Positions 1 through 7,375 of a stretch of 13,128 bases of DNA are shown here, piece by piece (the stretch's first letter is position 1; each line of letters starts with the position of its first letter). The stretch comes from UBA6136 sp039795615 (GTDB lineage: Bacteria > Pseudomonadota > Gammaproteobacteria > Methylococcales > Methylococcaceae): the NCBI GenBank assembly GCA_039795615.1, contig JBDKLO010000132.1:1-13128 (forward strand), read 5' to 3'. Below the pieces are notes generated by a model, which was given only the letters and a program-made list of their open reading frames with translations, was not told the DNA's origin and made no database searches. Both the position numbers and the translations under genes were made by a program.

Positions 1-470
1 GCGCCTTGGACAGCACCGATAATGATCGGACCTGGATCTTTGACGAAGCCATCCCAGAATTTTCCGGATTCGCCGGCATGATCGACGTGGCAGACAGACT
101 GGGTGTGGCCGTCGGGGCCAAGACCCGGAATTTCCTCAAAGGCTAGCTTGGGGCCCGTCGCAATGATCAGGTAGTCGTAATCAACGTGGCTACCATCGGC
201 CAGTTCGACCTTGTTTTCTGAGGGCTTGAACTTGACCACCTTGTTCTGAATGAAGGTGATCTTCTTCTTTTTGAAGACCGGAGCGAGTTCGACCTTGATA
301 TCCGAGGGCTTGCGCCAATTGACGGCAACCCAAGGATTTGATGGGACGAAGTGAAAGGTGGGCGTGTCCGCAATGACGACGACTTCATCCTCCTTGCGCG
401 CGTTTTCTTTCATTTCAAAAGCCATCGGGATACCGCCAATGCCGGCCCCGACGATTACGATTTTAGCCAT
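1..470 (-). CDS. sqr: Sulfide:quinone oxidoreductase, FAD-dependent (3' part beyond left edge)
   Basis: Oxidises sulfide to polysulfide/sulfur and passes electrons through FAD to membrane quinone; a peripheral inner-membrane enzyme. Only the first 156 codons are in the window. Visible: an N-terminal Rossmann dinucleotide fold starting MAKIVIVGAGIGGIP (GxGxxG, residues 8-13), the ATGPKLAF motif (residues 104-111), and TQSVCHVDHA (residues 123-132), whose Cys127 matches the first redox cysteine of the Acidithiobacillus-type SQR (Cys128 there). The window ends at GAVQG, just before the place where that family carries its second active-site cysteine (GAVQGASC). The ATG start at 470 has a good Shine-Dalgarno GGAGG 7 nt upstream. 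It is the last visible gene of the six-gene minus-strand operon, 42 nt after the DUF2892 gene. Family assignment is strong; another SQR-like flavoprotein with a polysulfide role remains possible because the C-terminal half is missing. Confidence 0.9.
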   Translation of the reverse strand, partial: MAKIVIVGAGIGGIPMAFEMKENARKEDEVVVIADTPTFHFVPSNPWVAVNWRKPSDIKVELAPVFKKKKITFIQNKVVKFKPSENKVELADGSHVDYDYLIIATGPKLAFEEIPGLGPDGHTQSVCHVDHAGESGKFWDGFVKDPGPIIIGAVQG

Positions 471-474
471 CTCT

Positions 475-503
475 ATTCCTCCGGAATGTGGGCGATGAGC
501 CCA
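475..503 (-). promoter_or_regulatory. Two small hairpins in the sqr leader, one containing its ribosome binding site
   Basis: The 42-nt gap before sqr contains two short dyads in a row. Positions 489-503 read TGGGC-GATGA-GCCCA, a perfect 5-bp stem with a 5-nt loop. Positions 475-487 read ATTCC-TCC-GGAAT, a 5-bp stem with a 3-nt loop that includes the complement of the GGAGG Shine-Dalgarno of sqr. In the mRNA the second could partly hide the ribosome binding site; the first could mark a processing or pause site. Both stems are short and may be chance. Confidence 0.3.
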
Positions 504-512
504 TTTATTTGT

Positions 513-740
513 TTATGAACAATGCTTGGTGCTGCAATTCGACTTCACGCCCAGCTTCTTCAAAATCATTTCCAATGGGCAAAACTGGGTAAAACCACTC
601 TGGAAAAGGTTTGCCCCCACGAAGGCTGTGAACCAAAGCCAGTGATGACTTTGGAAAAGAGGGCTTTCGGGGATGCCAAGGCTCAGGGATAAAAGAACAA
701 AAGTTCCTGCGACAATCCGTACGATGCGTTCTGCGGTCAT
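513..740 (-). CDS. DUF2892 / YgaP-like small inner-membrane protein
   Basis: A 75-residue protein of the DUF2892 (YgaP-like transmembrane domain) family. It begins MTAERIVRIVAGTF, has two hydrophobic segments at about residues 5-22 and 34-50, and a family-typical centre (WLWFTAFVGANLFQSGFTQ) followed by FCPLEMILKKLGV. The same domain forms the membrane part of E. coli YgaP, a membrane rhodanese, so the family has an established link to sulfur metabolism; the molecular job of stand-alone members is not known. The ATG start lies 1 nt after the RND permease stop (TGA-G-ATG) with an AGGAG Shine-Dalgarno inside the end of the preceding gene, so translation is probably coupled. Two cysteines near the C-terminus (in NCSTKHCS) are notable in a sulfide operon, but I would not assign chemistry to them. 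Confidence 0.85.
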   Translation of the reverse strand: MTAERIVRIVAGTFVLLSLSLGIPESPLFQSHHWLWFTAFVGANLFQSGFTQFCPLEMILKKLGVKSNCSTKHCS

Positions 741-741
741 C

Positions 742-3700
742 TCAACTCCTTCGATGCGTGTTGGCTATGGGATCTGCCTTTCCTCGATTGATCAGGAAAT
801 AGACCAATGGAACGACATAGAGGGAAAAGGCGGTTGAGGCAAAGATGCCAAAGATGAAGCTCCAGGCAAGGCCTGAAAAAATGGGATCCAACGTAATGAT
901 GAAAGATCCGAAAAGCGCAGCACCAGCCGTCAGGAAAATAGGTCGCATGCGCGTTGCGCCGGCCTCGATGAGGGCATCGGCAAGTGGAACCCCCTGGCTC
1001 CTTAGTCGTTCAATAAAGTCGATCAGAATGATTGAGTTCCTCACGACAATGCCTGCAAGGGCGATCATTCCGATCATGGCGGTTGCAGTGAAAAGAATGG
1101 GATTGTCGATTCCAGCGACCGGGTGGGTGAAGAGAAGATTCAAAAGCCAGAAGCCTGGCATGATCCCGATCACGGTCAGAGGGATGGCGACCATGATGAT
1201 TAGAGGCATGCCGAGTGATCCAGTCTGGGCCACGAGCAAGACATAGATCATCAGTAGGGCGGCACCAAAGGCAAGTCCAAGGTCACGAAACACGTCGACC
1301 GTGATCTTCCACTCCCCCTCACCGGCAAGGTCTACTGAGTAGCCTTTTGGAAGTGGAAACTTTTCCTCGATATCACCCCAATCCAGGACCGCTTCAACTG
1401 GCTCTCTCCCCACCATTTCGGCCACCACGTAGTTAAGGCGCTTGAGATTCTTATGGTAGATAGTGAGGTTGGCTTCAGACGGAATAATCGTGCCAAGCTC
1501 ACTGACTGGGACGAGTTTTCCATCCTTTGAACGAACGCGAAGGGACTTTAGCTCTTCAAGGTTTGAGCGATCAGCCCTTGCTAGCTGTATCCGTATTGAT
1601 AAGGGTTGGCGCTCGCCCTCAATATGCACAATTCCCGCATCAACCCCGCCTAATGCTGATGAAATAGCTTGGGTGATGGACTGATGGGTCACGCCGAGCT
1701 CAGCCGCTTTGTGATGGTCAATGCGAAACTCGAGAACGGTCTGCGGTTCGTCCACGTAGTCGTCAACGTCGACGAGACCCTCAATATGGCTGATATGTTC
1801 TTTTACCTGGCGAGTCACATCCGCAAGGGCTGAATAGGGGGCTTCAAGAGGACCATAGACCTCGGCGACAAAGGTCGAGAGGACGGGAGGACCCGGAGGG
1901 CTTTCTACAATCTTGACATTAGCGCCATGCTCGCGGCCGATGCGTTCAATTTCACCGCGGATTCTTAGTGCGATTTCATGGGACTGCTGCTTTCGTTCTT
2001 CCTTGGGCAGTAGGTTGATTCTGATTTCGCCTTGGTGTGGCTCCTTCCTGAGGTAGTAGTGTCGGACCATTCCGTTGAAATCCATGGGGGATGCCGTCCC
2101 GATATAAGTCTCATAATCAGTGACTTCATTGATTCTCGTAATGAAGTCGCCAAGATCCTGAGCAGTCGCATCGGTCTGCTCAAGCGAACTGCCCTTGGGC
2201 ATGTCAATGACGATCTGAAGTTCGTTCTTGTTATCGAATGGAAGAAGCTTGAGTGGCACGACTCTGAACACGGCGAGAAGCGCTGAGAGAACAAATGCCA
2301 CGAGGACCATGAGAAGGAAGTTTCTTGCTTTTCCGGGGACGGTCATCATCGGACGCAGTGTCTTTTCATAAAAAATCCACAGCATTGAGGCTCTCGGATC
2401 CTCATGTTCGCCCTTGCCATATTCACTTTTCAGGATGTGGTATGTGGCCCAAGGTGTGACGGTGAAAGCCACCAAAAGCGACATCAGCATGGCGACGGGG
2501 ACGTTGAAGGCCATGGGTGCCATATAGGGTCCCATCATTCCAGTGATGTAAAACATTGGAAGGAAGGAAACAATGACCGTAAAGGTCGCGAAAATCGTTG
2601 GGGGTCGAACTTCCTCAATTGCAGTCAGCGCTGCATCCAGGGGCGGTTCTTTGCGGAGTTGGAAATGACGAAAGATGTTTTCGACATCGACAATGGGGTC
2701 ATCAACCAACAGGCCGAGAGACAGGATCAAAGCAAAGAGTGTGACGCGGTTGATCGTGTAACCAAAGACAAGGTCGCAGAGGAGGGTGACCCCGAGTGTC
2801 ATGGGCACAGCAAGCGCGACAATGAAAGCCTCCTTGGGTCCTAGGGCGAATGCGAGAAGAATCACGATGGTCACAATGGCGATCATCAGGTGCTTTACCA
2901 ATTCGTTGACCTTATGGTTAGCCGTTTCTCCATTGTCTCGGGTGATGGTCACATCTACGTTGTCAGGAATAAGGGTGCCCTGCAGGGAGCGAACTGTGCT
3001 CATGACCTCTTCAGATACATCGACGGCATTTGCGCCTTTACGCTTGGCGATTCCTATGGTCACCGCTTCTCGACGGTCGCCGGGTTTGGCATGGCTTACA
3101 TGCTGTTCGCCGGGGCCGATGCTCTTGCTCTGGGCAGCCTCAGGGCCGAATCCGATGCGGGTATAGGTTTCAGCTTCCTGATCTCCATCGCTGATTCTGG
3201 CAATTTCACGAAGATGGATGGTGCGTCCAGAGACTACCTTGATCGGTGTTACCGCTACATCATTCATCTGTTCGAAAGCGGGACCAACATCTAGTCTGAC
3301 ACTACGATTTGCCTGGTCGAAGCGACCTGCAGACAGATTGATATTGGCTGCTTTGAGGGCTGACACAACCTCTTCAATGGTCAGGTTGAATGCGGCGAGA
3401 CGGGCGGGATCCGGATAGACCATGATTCGCCTCTGTTGGCCCCCGACAATCAGGATGCGCCCAGCGTTTGGAACGAGTGCCAACTTATCCTTCATTTCAT
3501 CAGCAAGGCGCCTGAGACTTTCCCCTTGTTCTCCATTGGTATTGGAGGAGGATAGGGTCAGTGTCACGATCGGAACATCATCGATCTCGACCGGTTTTAC
3601 CGACCAGCCGGATACAACGGATGGAATTCGATCCTGATTGGACATGAGCTTGTTCCAGATCTTGACCAGACTGTCTTCTCGATCTTCACCGACATAGAAG

Positions 3701-4017
3701 CGGACCGTTACAAGTGCTTCATTTTCACGCGATGCCGAGTAGACATATTCCACCCCATCGACCTCACGGAGGAGGGATTCCAGAGGCGTAGAAACTAATT
3801 TTTCCACTTCGTCAGCGGAGGCACCTGGAACAGAAATAAGTACGTCTGCCACGGGAACGACAATTTGTGGCTCCTCCTCGCGGGGAGTCAAAGCAAGTGC
3901 TGCAAAACCGGCTATGAACGAGGCAATCAGGAGCAGTAGGGAGAGCTTAGAAGTGATGAACAGTTCGACAATCCGGGTCGTTGCGCCTCTCTCCTTTGAG
4001 GGGGTCTCGAGGTGCAT
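742..4017 (-). CDS. RND-family efflux permease (AcrB-like inner-membrane pump)
   Basis: The 1091-residue proton-driven inner-membrane component of a tripartite efflux system, partner of the adjacent fusion protein and outer membrane factor. Visible: first membrane helix at about residues 20-42, the periplasmic start PREEEPQI, the TM4 motif LGLLVDDPIVDVENI with the paired proton-relay aspartates Asp439/Asp440, the TM10 motif GIVVRNSIILIDF with Arg993 where AcrB has Lys940, and MRPI with Arg1025 matching AcrB Arg971. About 28 hydrophilic residues (roughly 290-318, rich in Gly/Pro/His/Lys) sit in the first periplasmic part between TYTRIGFGP and AVTIGIAKRKGANA. The sequence resembles a branch of RND pumps with PREEEPQI and DDP motifs common in environmental proteobacteria rather than the classical AcrB drug pumps, and it is not a CusA-type metal pump by these motifs. 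The ATG overlaps the fusion protein stop (TGATG) and has AGGAG upstream. The substrate cannot be read from sequence. Confidence 0.95.
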   Translation of the reverse strand: MHLETPSKERGATTRIVELFITSKLSLLLLIASFIAGFAALALTPREEEPQIVVPVADVLISVPGASADEVEKLVSTPLESLLREVDGVEYVYSASRENEALVTVRFYVGEDREDSLVKIWNKLMSNQDRIPSVVSGWSVKPVEIDDVPIVTLTLSSSNTNGEQGESLRRLADEMKDKLALVPNAGRILIVGGQQRRIMVYPDPARLAAFNLTIEEVVSALKAANINLSAGRFDQANRSVRLDVGPAFEQMNDVAVTPIKVVSGRTIHLREIARISDGDQEAETYTRIGFGPEAAQSKSIGPGEQHVSHAKPGDRREAVTIGIAKRKGANAVDVSEEVMSTVRSLQGTLIPDNVDVTITRDNGETANHKVNELVKHLMIAIVTIVILLAFALGPKEAFIVALAVPMTLGVTLLCDLVFGYTINRVTLFALILSLGLLVDDPIVDVENIFRHFQLRKEPPLDAALTAIEEVRPPTIFATFTVIVSFLPMFYITGMMGPYMAPMAFNVPVAMLMSLLVAFTVTPWATYHILKSEYGKGEHEDPRASMLWIFYEKTLRPMMTVPGKARNFLLMVLVAFVLSALLAVFRVVPLKLLPFDNKNELQIVIDMPKGSSLEQTDATAQDLGDFITRINEVTDYETYIGTASPMDFNGMVRHYYLRKEPHQGEIRINLLPKEERKQQSHEIALRIRGEIERIGREHGANVKIVESPPGPPVLSTFVAEVYGPLEAPYSALADVTRQVKEHISHIEGLVDVDDYVDEPQTVLEFRIDHHKAAELGVTHQSITQAISSALGGVDAGIVHIEGERQPLSIRIQLARADRSNLEELKSLRVRSKDGKLVPVSELGTIIPSEANLTIYHKNLKRLNYVVAEMVGREPVEAVLDWGDIEEKFPLPKGYSVDLAGEGEWKITVDVFRDLGLAFGAALLMIYVLLVAQTGSLGMPLIIMVAIPLTVIGIMPGFWLLNLLFTHPVAGIDNPILFTATAMIGMIALAGIVVRNSIILIDFIERLRSQGVPLADALIEAGATRMRPIFLTAGAALFGSFIITLDPIFSGLAWSFIFGIFASTAFSLYVVPLVYFLINRGKADPIANTHRRS

Positions 4018-5087
4018 CAGGGGGCTCCTACTACAAGCTGCTCGCCTTCATTAAGGCCTGCCAAGACCTCAATTTGGTCACCCATGACGCGTCCTGTCCT
4101 TATGTGGCGGATACGTGAGCGTCCATCCTTCAGAATGGAAACAGACTGAAGTTGTCCAACCCTTTTGATTGCTGCCAGAGGGATCATCATCAGTGTCTCA
4201 CTGCCACAGCTTTGTTCAAGCGAGACAAAACTACCGGGAATGATTTGGGTATCAGCTGGAAGTCTGGCCTTGATCCTTTGGGTTTGGGTTTCTCGGTCAC
4301 TTGCCGGTTCTTTCTCCTCGACTATTGCAGTGAGTTCGAGATCCACCCCGGGTGCCTTTGCCCTGATGCTGTCTCCGATCTGGATCCCTGTCGCACAGGT
4401 GGAAGGAAGGCTCGCTTCAATTCGAAGAGAAGACGATTGCAGGAAAGTCACAATGGGTTGGCCTGGCAAAACCAAAGCCCCGGGCTCTTGAAGTCTTCTT
4501 TCTATGATTCCATCGTAAGGTGCGAGAAGATCAGTTTCGCTGACCTCTGACTCCATCTGTTTGATGGTGGCCTTTGCCTCTAGAACAGCGGCCGCTGACT
4601 GGTGTTCTTCAGCTGAAGCGGTGTCTAGCGCTTGTCGGGTCGCGGCCTCCTTCTCATAGAGATTACGAATCCGATGAGCATCGGCACTTGATCTTGTGAG
4701 TCCGGCCTCCGCGGCTCTGAGATGGGCCTTGGCCTGTGCGAGTCGTGCGTTGAGTTCGGTGTTGTCGAGGCGAACTAGACGCTGCCCCCGGGATACCTTC
4801 GAGCCAGCCAAAACGGGAATCTCCAGTATTCGGCCGGGAAACTTGGAGGCGATCTGAATCGTCTTTAATGCTTCAACTCGCGCAGGCCAAGCGATAGGAC
4901 CCTCCGCACTTTGTCGTGACACCGTCATTGTCGCCACAGGGCTTTCCTGTTTCGCCTCGGGCTGTTCACCAGCTGAGGTTTTCGAGACAAAGGCTCCTTC
5001 GATCCACATGAGGAAAATAATCAAGGCAAGCCCGACTCCCCCCATCAACTTGAGTTTGCTATTGGCGAATTCCGGTTGAAGTGACAT
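4017..5087 (-). CDS. RND efflux membrane fusion protein (periplasmic adaptor)
   Basis: A 356-residue HlyD/AcrA-type adaptor linking the RND permease to the outer membrane factor. Order: N-terminal membrane anchor (about residues 12-30, LKLMGGVGLALIIFLMW, with no lipobox), first half of the lipoyl domain (VEALKTIQIASKFPGRILEI), an alpha-hairpin coiled coil rich in Ala/Glu/Lys/Gln at about residues 110-180, the second lipoyl half (LLAPYDGIIERRLQEPGALV), then beta-barrel and membrane-proximal domains ending in GLNEGEQLVVGAP. Start choice: the open frame extends to 5147, but that codon is TTG and would overlap the PsiE-family gene by 44 nt. The ATG at 5087 lies 16 nt after that gene's stop, has GAGG about 9 nt upstream, and gives a normal anchor. 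Two cysteines (in PSTCATG and EQSCGS) lie in the C-terminal half. Confidence 0.92.
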   Translation of the reverse strand: MSLQPEFANSKLKLMGGVGLALIIFLMWIEGAFVSKTSAGEQPEAKQESPVATMTVSRQSAEGPIAWPARVEALKTIQIASKFPGRILEIPVLAGSKVSRGQRLVRLDNTELNARLAQAKAHLRAAEAGLTRSSADAHRIRNLYEKEAATRQALDTASAEEHQSAAAVLEAKATIKQMESEVSETDLLAPYDGIIERRLQEPGALVLPGQPIVTFLQSSSLRIEASLPSTCATGIQIGDSIRAKAPGVDLELTAIVEEKEPASDRETQTQRIKARLPADTQIIPGSFVSLEQSCGSETLMMIPLAAIKRVGQLQSVSILKDGRSRIRHIRTGRVMGDQIEVLAGLNEGEQLVVGAP

Positions 5088-5103
5088 GGGGCGGGGCCTC
5101 GTT

Positions 5104-5586
5104 TTAATGGCTTCTATTAGTGTCCCGCTGGTCGCAGGGGGAACCAAACTTCTGATCCGAATAGGACAGGATCATGATGGCAAGACTGAGAATGCCGATG
5201 GCACCTGCAATCGAAAGCAAGAGATAAAGATGAAAGTCGTCAGCAACTTTCTGTACATCGATCACCAGGTGTCTGGAGAGTGCAGTAATTGCAATGTAGA
5301 TCAGGAATTGCACCGGAAGTCGGCGTGTCCTGAAGTAAATTCCGACCATGGCGCCAAGTTCGAGGTAGATGAAGAGCAACAAAATGTCTTCCAATGACGC
5401 ATGCCCGACCTTCATCATGCCGATGTAGTCATGGACGCCCGACCAAACGACGGTAGATCCGATGCCGAAAAGGGCAACATAGTGAAAAATGTCGACCAAA
5501 ATGTCACCGGATCGCTGGATGGACTCCAGTCTTCCCTGCATCATGGAAGTCCAGCCTTGTTGTTGCCCTTGTCTCTCGATATTCAT
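5104..5586 (-). CDS. PsiE-family four-helix membrane protein
   Basis: A 160-residue integral membrane protein of the phosphate-starvation-inducible PsiE family. Four hydrophobic segments lie at about residues 28-50, 64-84, 92-108 and 120-142. The best family block is ASLEDILLLFIYLELGAMV followed by the positively charged YFRTRRLPVQF and the helix IAITALSRHLVID. The biochemical role of PsiE proteins is unknown. The frame is open to a TTG at 5592, but the ATG at 5586 is preferred: it overlaps the TolC-like stop as ATGA and has AGAGGG about 10 nt upstream. Its position between the outer membrane factor and fusion protein of an RND system is unusual and suggests a link to the pump or to the later sulfide gene, but the sequence alone does not show which. 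Confidence 0.85.
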   Translation of the reverse strand: MNIERQGQQQGWTSMMQGRLESIQRSGDILVDIFHYVALFGIGSTVVWSGVHDYIGMMKVGHASLEDILLLFIYLELGAMVGIYFRTRRLPVQFLIYIAITALSRHLVIDVQKVADDFHLYLLLSIAGAIGILSLAIMILSYSDQKFGSPCDQRDTNRSH

Positions 5587-6959
5587 CGCCAATGGCCCTC
5601 TGCCTGTAGCAGCTGGGCTTCAGCAACTTGGGTTTCAAAGCGGGCCACAATCTCTCTCATGGAAGCGGCCGCCCGGTCCGTCTCAGCTTCTAGGTAGCGG
5701 GTCACAGTTGCTGTGCCCCCATGATATTGCTCACTGACGAGTCGAAGCGCCTCATCAGCGGAAGAGACCGCGGTTTCTGCAACTTTGAGGCGCTCTAGGG
5801 ATTGCTCGAATGTGGAATAGGTCTGGCGGACTTCATTTTCTACATCAAGCCGTATCCTTTGTTCGAGTGCTTGTGCCTCCACCAACCGGCGTTCAGCGCC
5901 AGAAACCTGCGCGCTTAAAGCACCGCCGGCATAAATGTCATATTCTGCATTTAGCCCGATACTGGCGTTCCCCTGATAGGTTCCGGGGTCCAGCGTTTGG
6001 CTGTTTGAACCGTATGATGCATAGGCATTCACTCGGGGGAGCATGGCACCCTTGGATGCATCTAGTTCGTGCTGACGCATTTGAACCTGATGTTTCGCAG
6101 CCTCCACCTCGGGGCGATGCGTGTAGGCCGTCTCCAGAGCTTCCATCAAGTCGCCTTGTAGGTGCGGGGGTGAAATTTCCGTGTCCTGAACTTCAGGTAG
6201 TTCTTTCTTCTGCTCCCCCAGCAGAGACTTCAGTGCAGATTTCGATAGCGTGATGTTGTTTTTGGCTTGAAGTTCGGACTCCTTTGAGGACTTTTCGCGG
6301 ACTTCAAGGGAAAGGACATCGCCTCTGAGGGCGATACCTTCATGCACCTTATCGCGGGTTAGGCCGACCTCTTTCTGAATGGTGTGTAGCGACTTTTGAG
6401 CAACTTCGAATTGTTTTGGCGCTGAAACGACCGCGTAATAAGCAGAAGTGACGGCTGCTGCAAGGCGGTTTCTCAGTGCAGCATGTTGAAGTTCTGACGC
6501 CTTAACACCGAGTTCAGCCGCCTGCTTAAGGTAGTCATCCTGACCACCACGATAAAGATTGATGGTGCCGATGACTTCAGGTCTGAAGTTGGATACGAAC
6601 CCGGGTGCGTTGATGCGAGCTAGGTCGCCACTATTGAAACGTCTCTGTGCCACGATATACGAGAAGGCCAGGGAGGGGTTGTCCGTATAATCGTAGCCAA
6701 CGCGTGCGGTGAGTTTGGGATAAAAGCCTGAAGCGACTTCCGCGACCTTTGACTCGGCTTCACCGATACGGGCTTCTGCGGCGGCAAGGTCCGGATTTTG
6801 GTGAAAAGCAAGATCAATCGCCTCAGAAAGGCTGAGTCGGTGCAGGGTCTCCGACGCATGCCTCTCCCCATTTGGGCTGTGGGCGGCTACAGCACTCACA
6901 GCTGTTCCCATCAAAATTGATGTGAGCACGGCCAAACTTGGAAAGCGCAGAGTCTTCAT
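5583..6959 (-). CDS. TolC-like outer membrane efflux factor
   Basis: A 458-residue outer membrane channel that would trimerise and connect with the fusion protein and RND permease encoded downstream. A Sec signal peptide is clear: MKTLRFPSL, a hydrophobic core, then likely cleavage after AVSAVAA. Two OEP repeats follow: the first from LSLSEAIDLAFHQNPDLAAA (about residue 43), the second from MEALETAYTHRPEVEAA (about residue 270), each with the long helices and a short beta strand region (KLTARVGYDY; RVNAYASYG) typical of the family. No N-terminal lipobox cysteine is present, unlike the OprM/NodT lipoprotein branch. It is the first gene of the six-gene operon. The ATG at 6959 has no recognisable Shine-Dalgarno, but the signal peptide fixes this start well. 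The stop overlaps the next gene as ATGA. Confidence 0.93.
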   Translation of the reverse strand: MKTLRFPSLAVLTSILMGTAVSAVAAHSPNGERHASETLHRLSLSEAIDLAFHQNPDLAAAEARIGEAESKVAEVASGFYPKLTARVGYDYTDNPSLAFSYIVAQRRFNSGDLARINAPGFVSNFRPEVIGTINLYRGGQDDYLKQAAELGVKASELQHAALRNRLAAAVTSAYYAVVSAPKQFEVAQKSLHTIQKEVGLTRDKVHEGIALRGDVLSLEVREKSSKESELQAKNNITLSKSALKSLLGEQKKELPEVQDTEISPPHLQGDLMEALETAYTHRPEVEAAKHQVQMRQHELDASKGAMLPRVNAYASYGSNSQTLDPGTYQGNASIGLNAEYDIYAGGALSAQVSGAERRLVEAQALEQRIRLDVENEVRQTYSTFEQSLERLKVAETAVSSADEALRLVSEQYHGGTATVTRYLEAETDRAAASMREIVARFETQVAEAQLLQAEGHWR

Positions 6960-7171
6960 GAGGCTAGGATGATTGCGGTCAGGGCTTAACTATATTAGAA
7001 AATAATTATATTATGTTGATCAGTGCTTGGATAGTCGGTCGAATCGTCAAGAGCTGATCTCCTTCTGTGGACCCAGAACGCCTCGATATCAGGCCGATGT
7101 GCTCGAGGGGGCACAGAAGCCGTCGGATCATAGTTCATGATGACGCCCGATATAACTGAAACATACAGTCG
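6960..7171. promoter_or_regulatory. Divergent control region between the efflux/SQR operon and cydPABX
   Basis: This 212-bp intergenic stretch separates the two divergent operons and should hold promoters for both. Its core at 6989-7017 is nearly all A/T (AACTATATTAGAAAATAAT, then TATATTATG), unlike the rest of the window. On the minus strand 7010-7005 reads TATAAT, a perfect -10 hexamer, but no convincing -35 lies at the right distance. The core has an imperfect dyad, TATATTA-gaaaa-TAATTATA, with an 8-bp palindrome ATAATTAT at 7002-7009. A plus-strand -10-like TATAAC lies at 7151-7156, 15 bp before the cydP start at 7172, without a clear -35. A 5-bp hairpin TGTGC/GCACA lies near 7098-7118. 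I found no FNR-type TTGAT-N4-ATCAA site. No coding frame here looks real. Confidence 0.45.
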
Positions 7172-7375
7172 ATGGCTCGATCTATGAAGGATTATTTCAG
7201 AGTTGAGATTGCCCTGGTCTTGGTTCTCAAGATCGTTCTTTTGACGGGGCTCTGGTTTGTTGTTTTTCGGCCAGAAGGAAAGAAGCCTGAGCCACAGGCC
7301 CCCGTTGCCGAGCATTTTCTTTTGCCTTCAATTCCTAACGTTATAGATTCCGAGGAGAAAACCCATGACCGGTGA
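7172..7375 (+). CDS. cydP: CydP, putative small subunit of cytochrome bd oxidase
   Basis: A 67-residue single-span membrane protein upstream of cydA, matching the CydP family (cytochrome oxidase putative small subunit). The diagnostic part is the N-terminus: a short basic segment, then FRVEIALVLVLKIVLLTG running into a hydrophobic helix (about residues 12-32) and a charged, proline-containing tail (RPEGKKPEPQAP). Its role in assembly or stability of the oxidase is inferred from gene association. Two ATG codons are possible, at 7172 and 7184 (63 residues); neither has a good ribosome binding site and both keep the family motif. The stop lies 11 nt inside cydA, so the two genes are probably translationally coupled. 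Confidence 0.8.
   Translation: MARSMKDYFRVEIALVLVLKIVLLTGLWFVVFRPEGKKPEPQAPVAEHFLLPSIPNVIDSEEKTHDR

Noticed and set aside
2404..3294. Plus-strand open frames opposite the RND permease
   Set aside because: They are antisense shadows of a well-supported 1091-residue gene; their translations are low-complexity, without motifs or convincing ribosome binding sites.
742..4017. CusA/CzcA-type metal exporter
   Set aside because: The TM4 DDP motif and the PREEEPQI start fit a different RND branch, and no metal-binding methionine cluster or neighbouring metal genes are seen.
7016..7030. TTGATCAGTGCTTGG as an FNR/ANR-type site upstream of cyd
   Set aside because: Only the left half fits TTGAT-N4-ATCAA; the right half does not match, so oxygen control by FNR cannot be claimed.
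7018..7059. GATCAG (7018-7023) facing CTGATC (7054-7059) as a possible operator
   Set aside because: A 6-bp inverted repeat with 30 bp between the arms is within chance expectation and matches no known site.
6995..7315. Minus-strand open frame of 106 codons across the divergent intergenic region
   Set aside because: It crosses the AT-rich promoter core and overlaps cydP on the opposite strand; the translated sequence has no family-like features.
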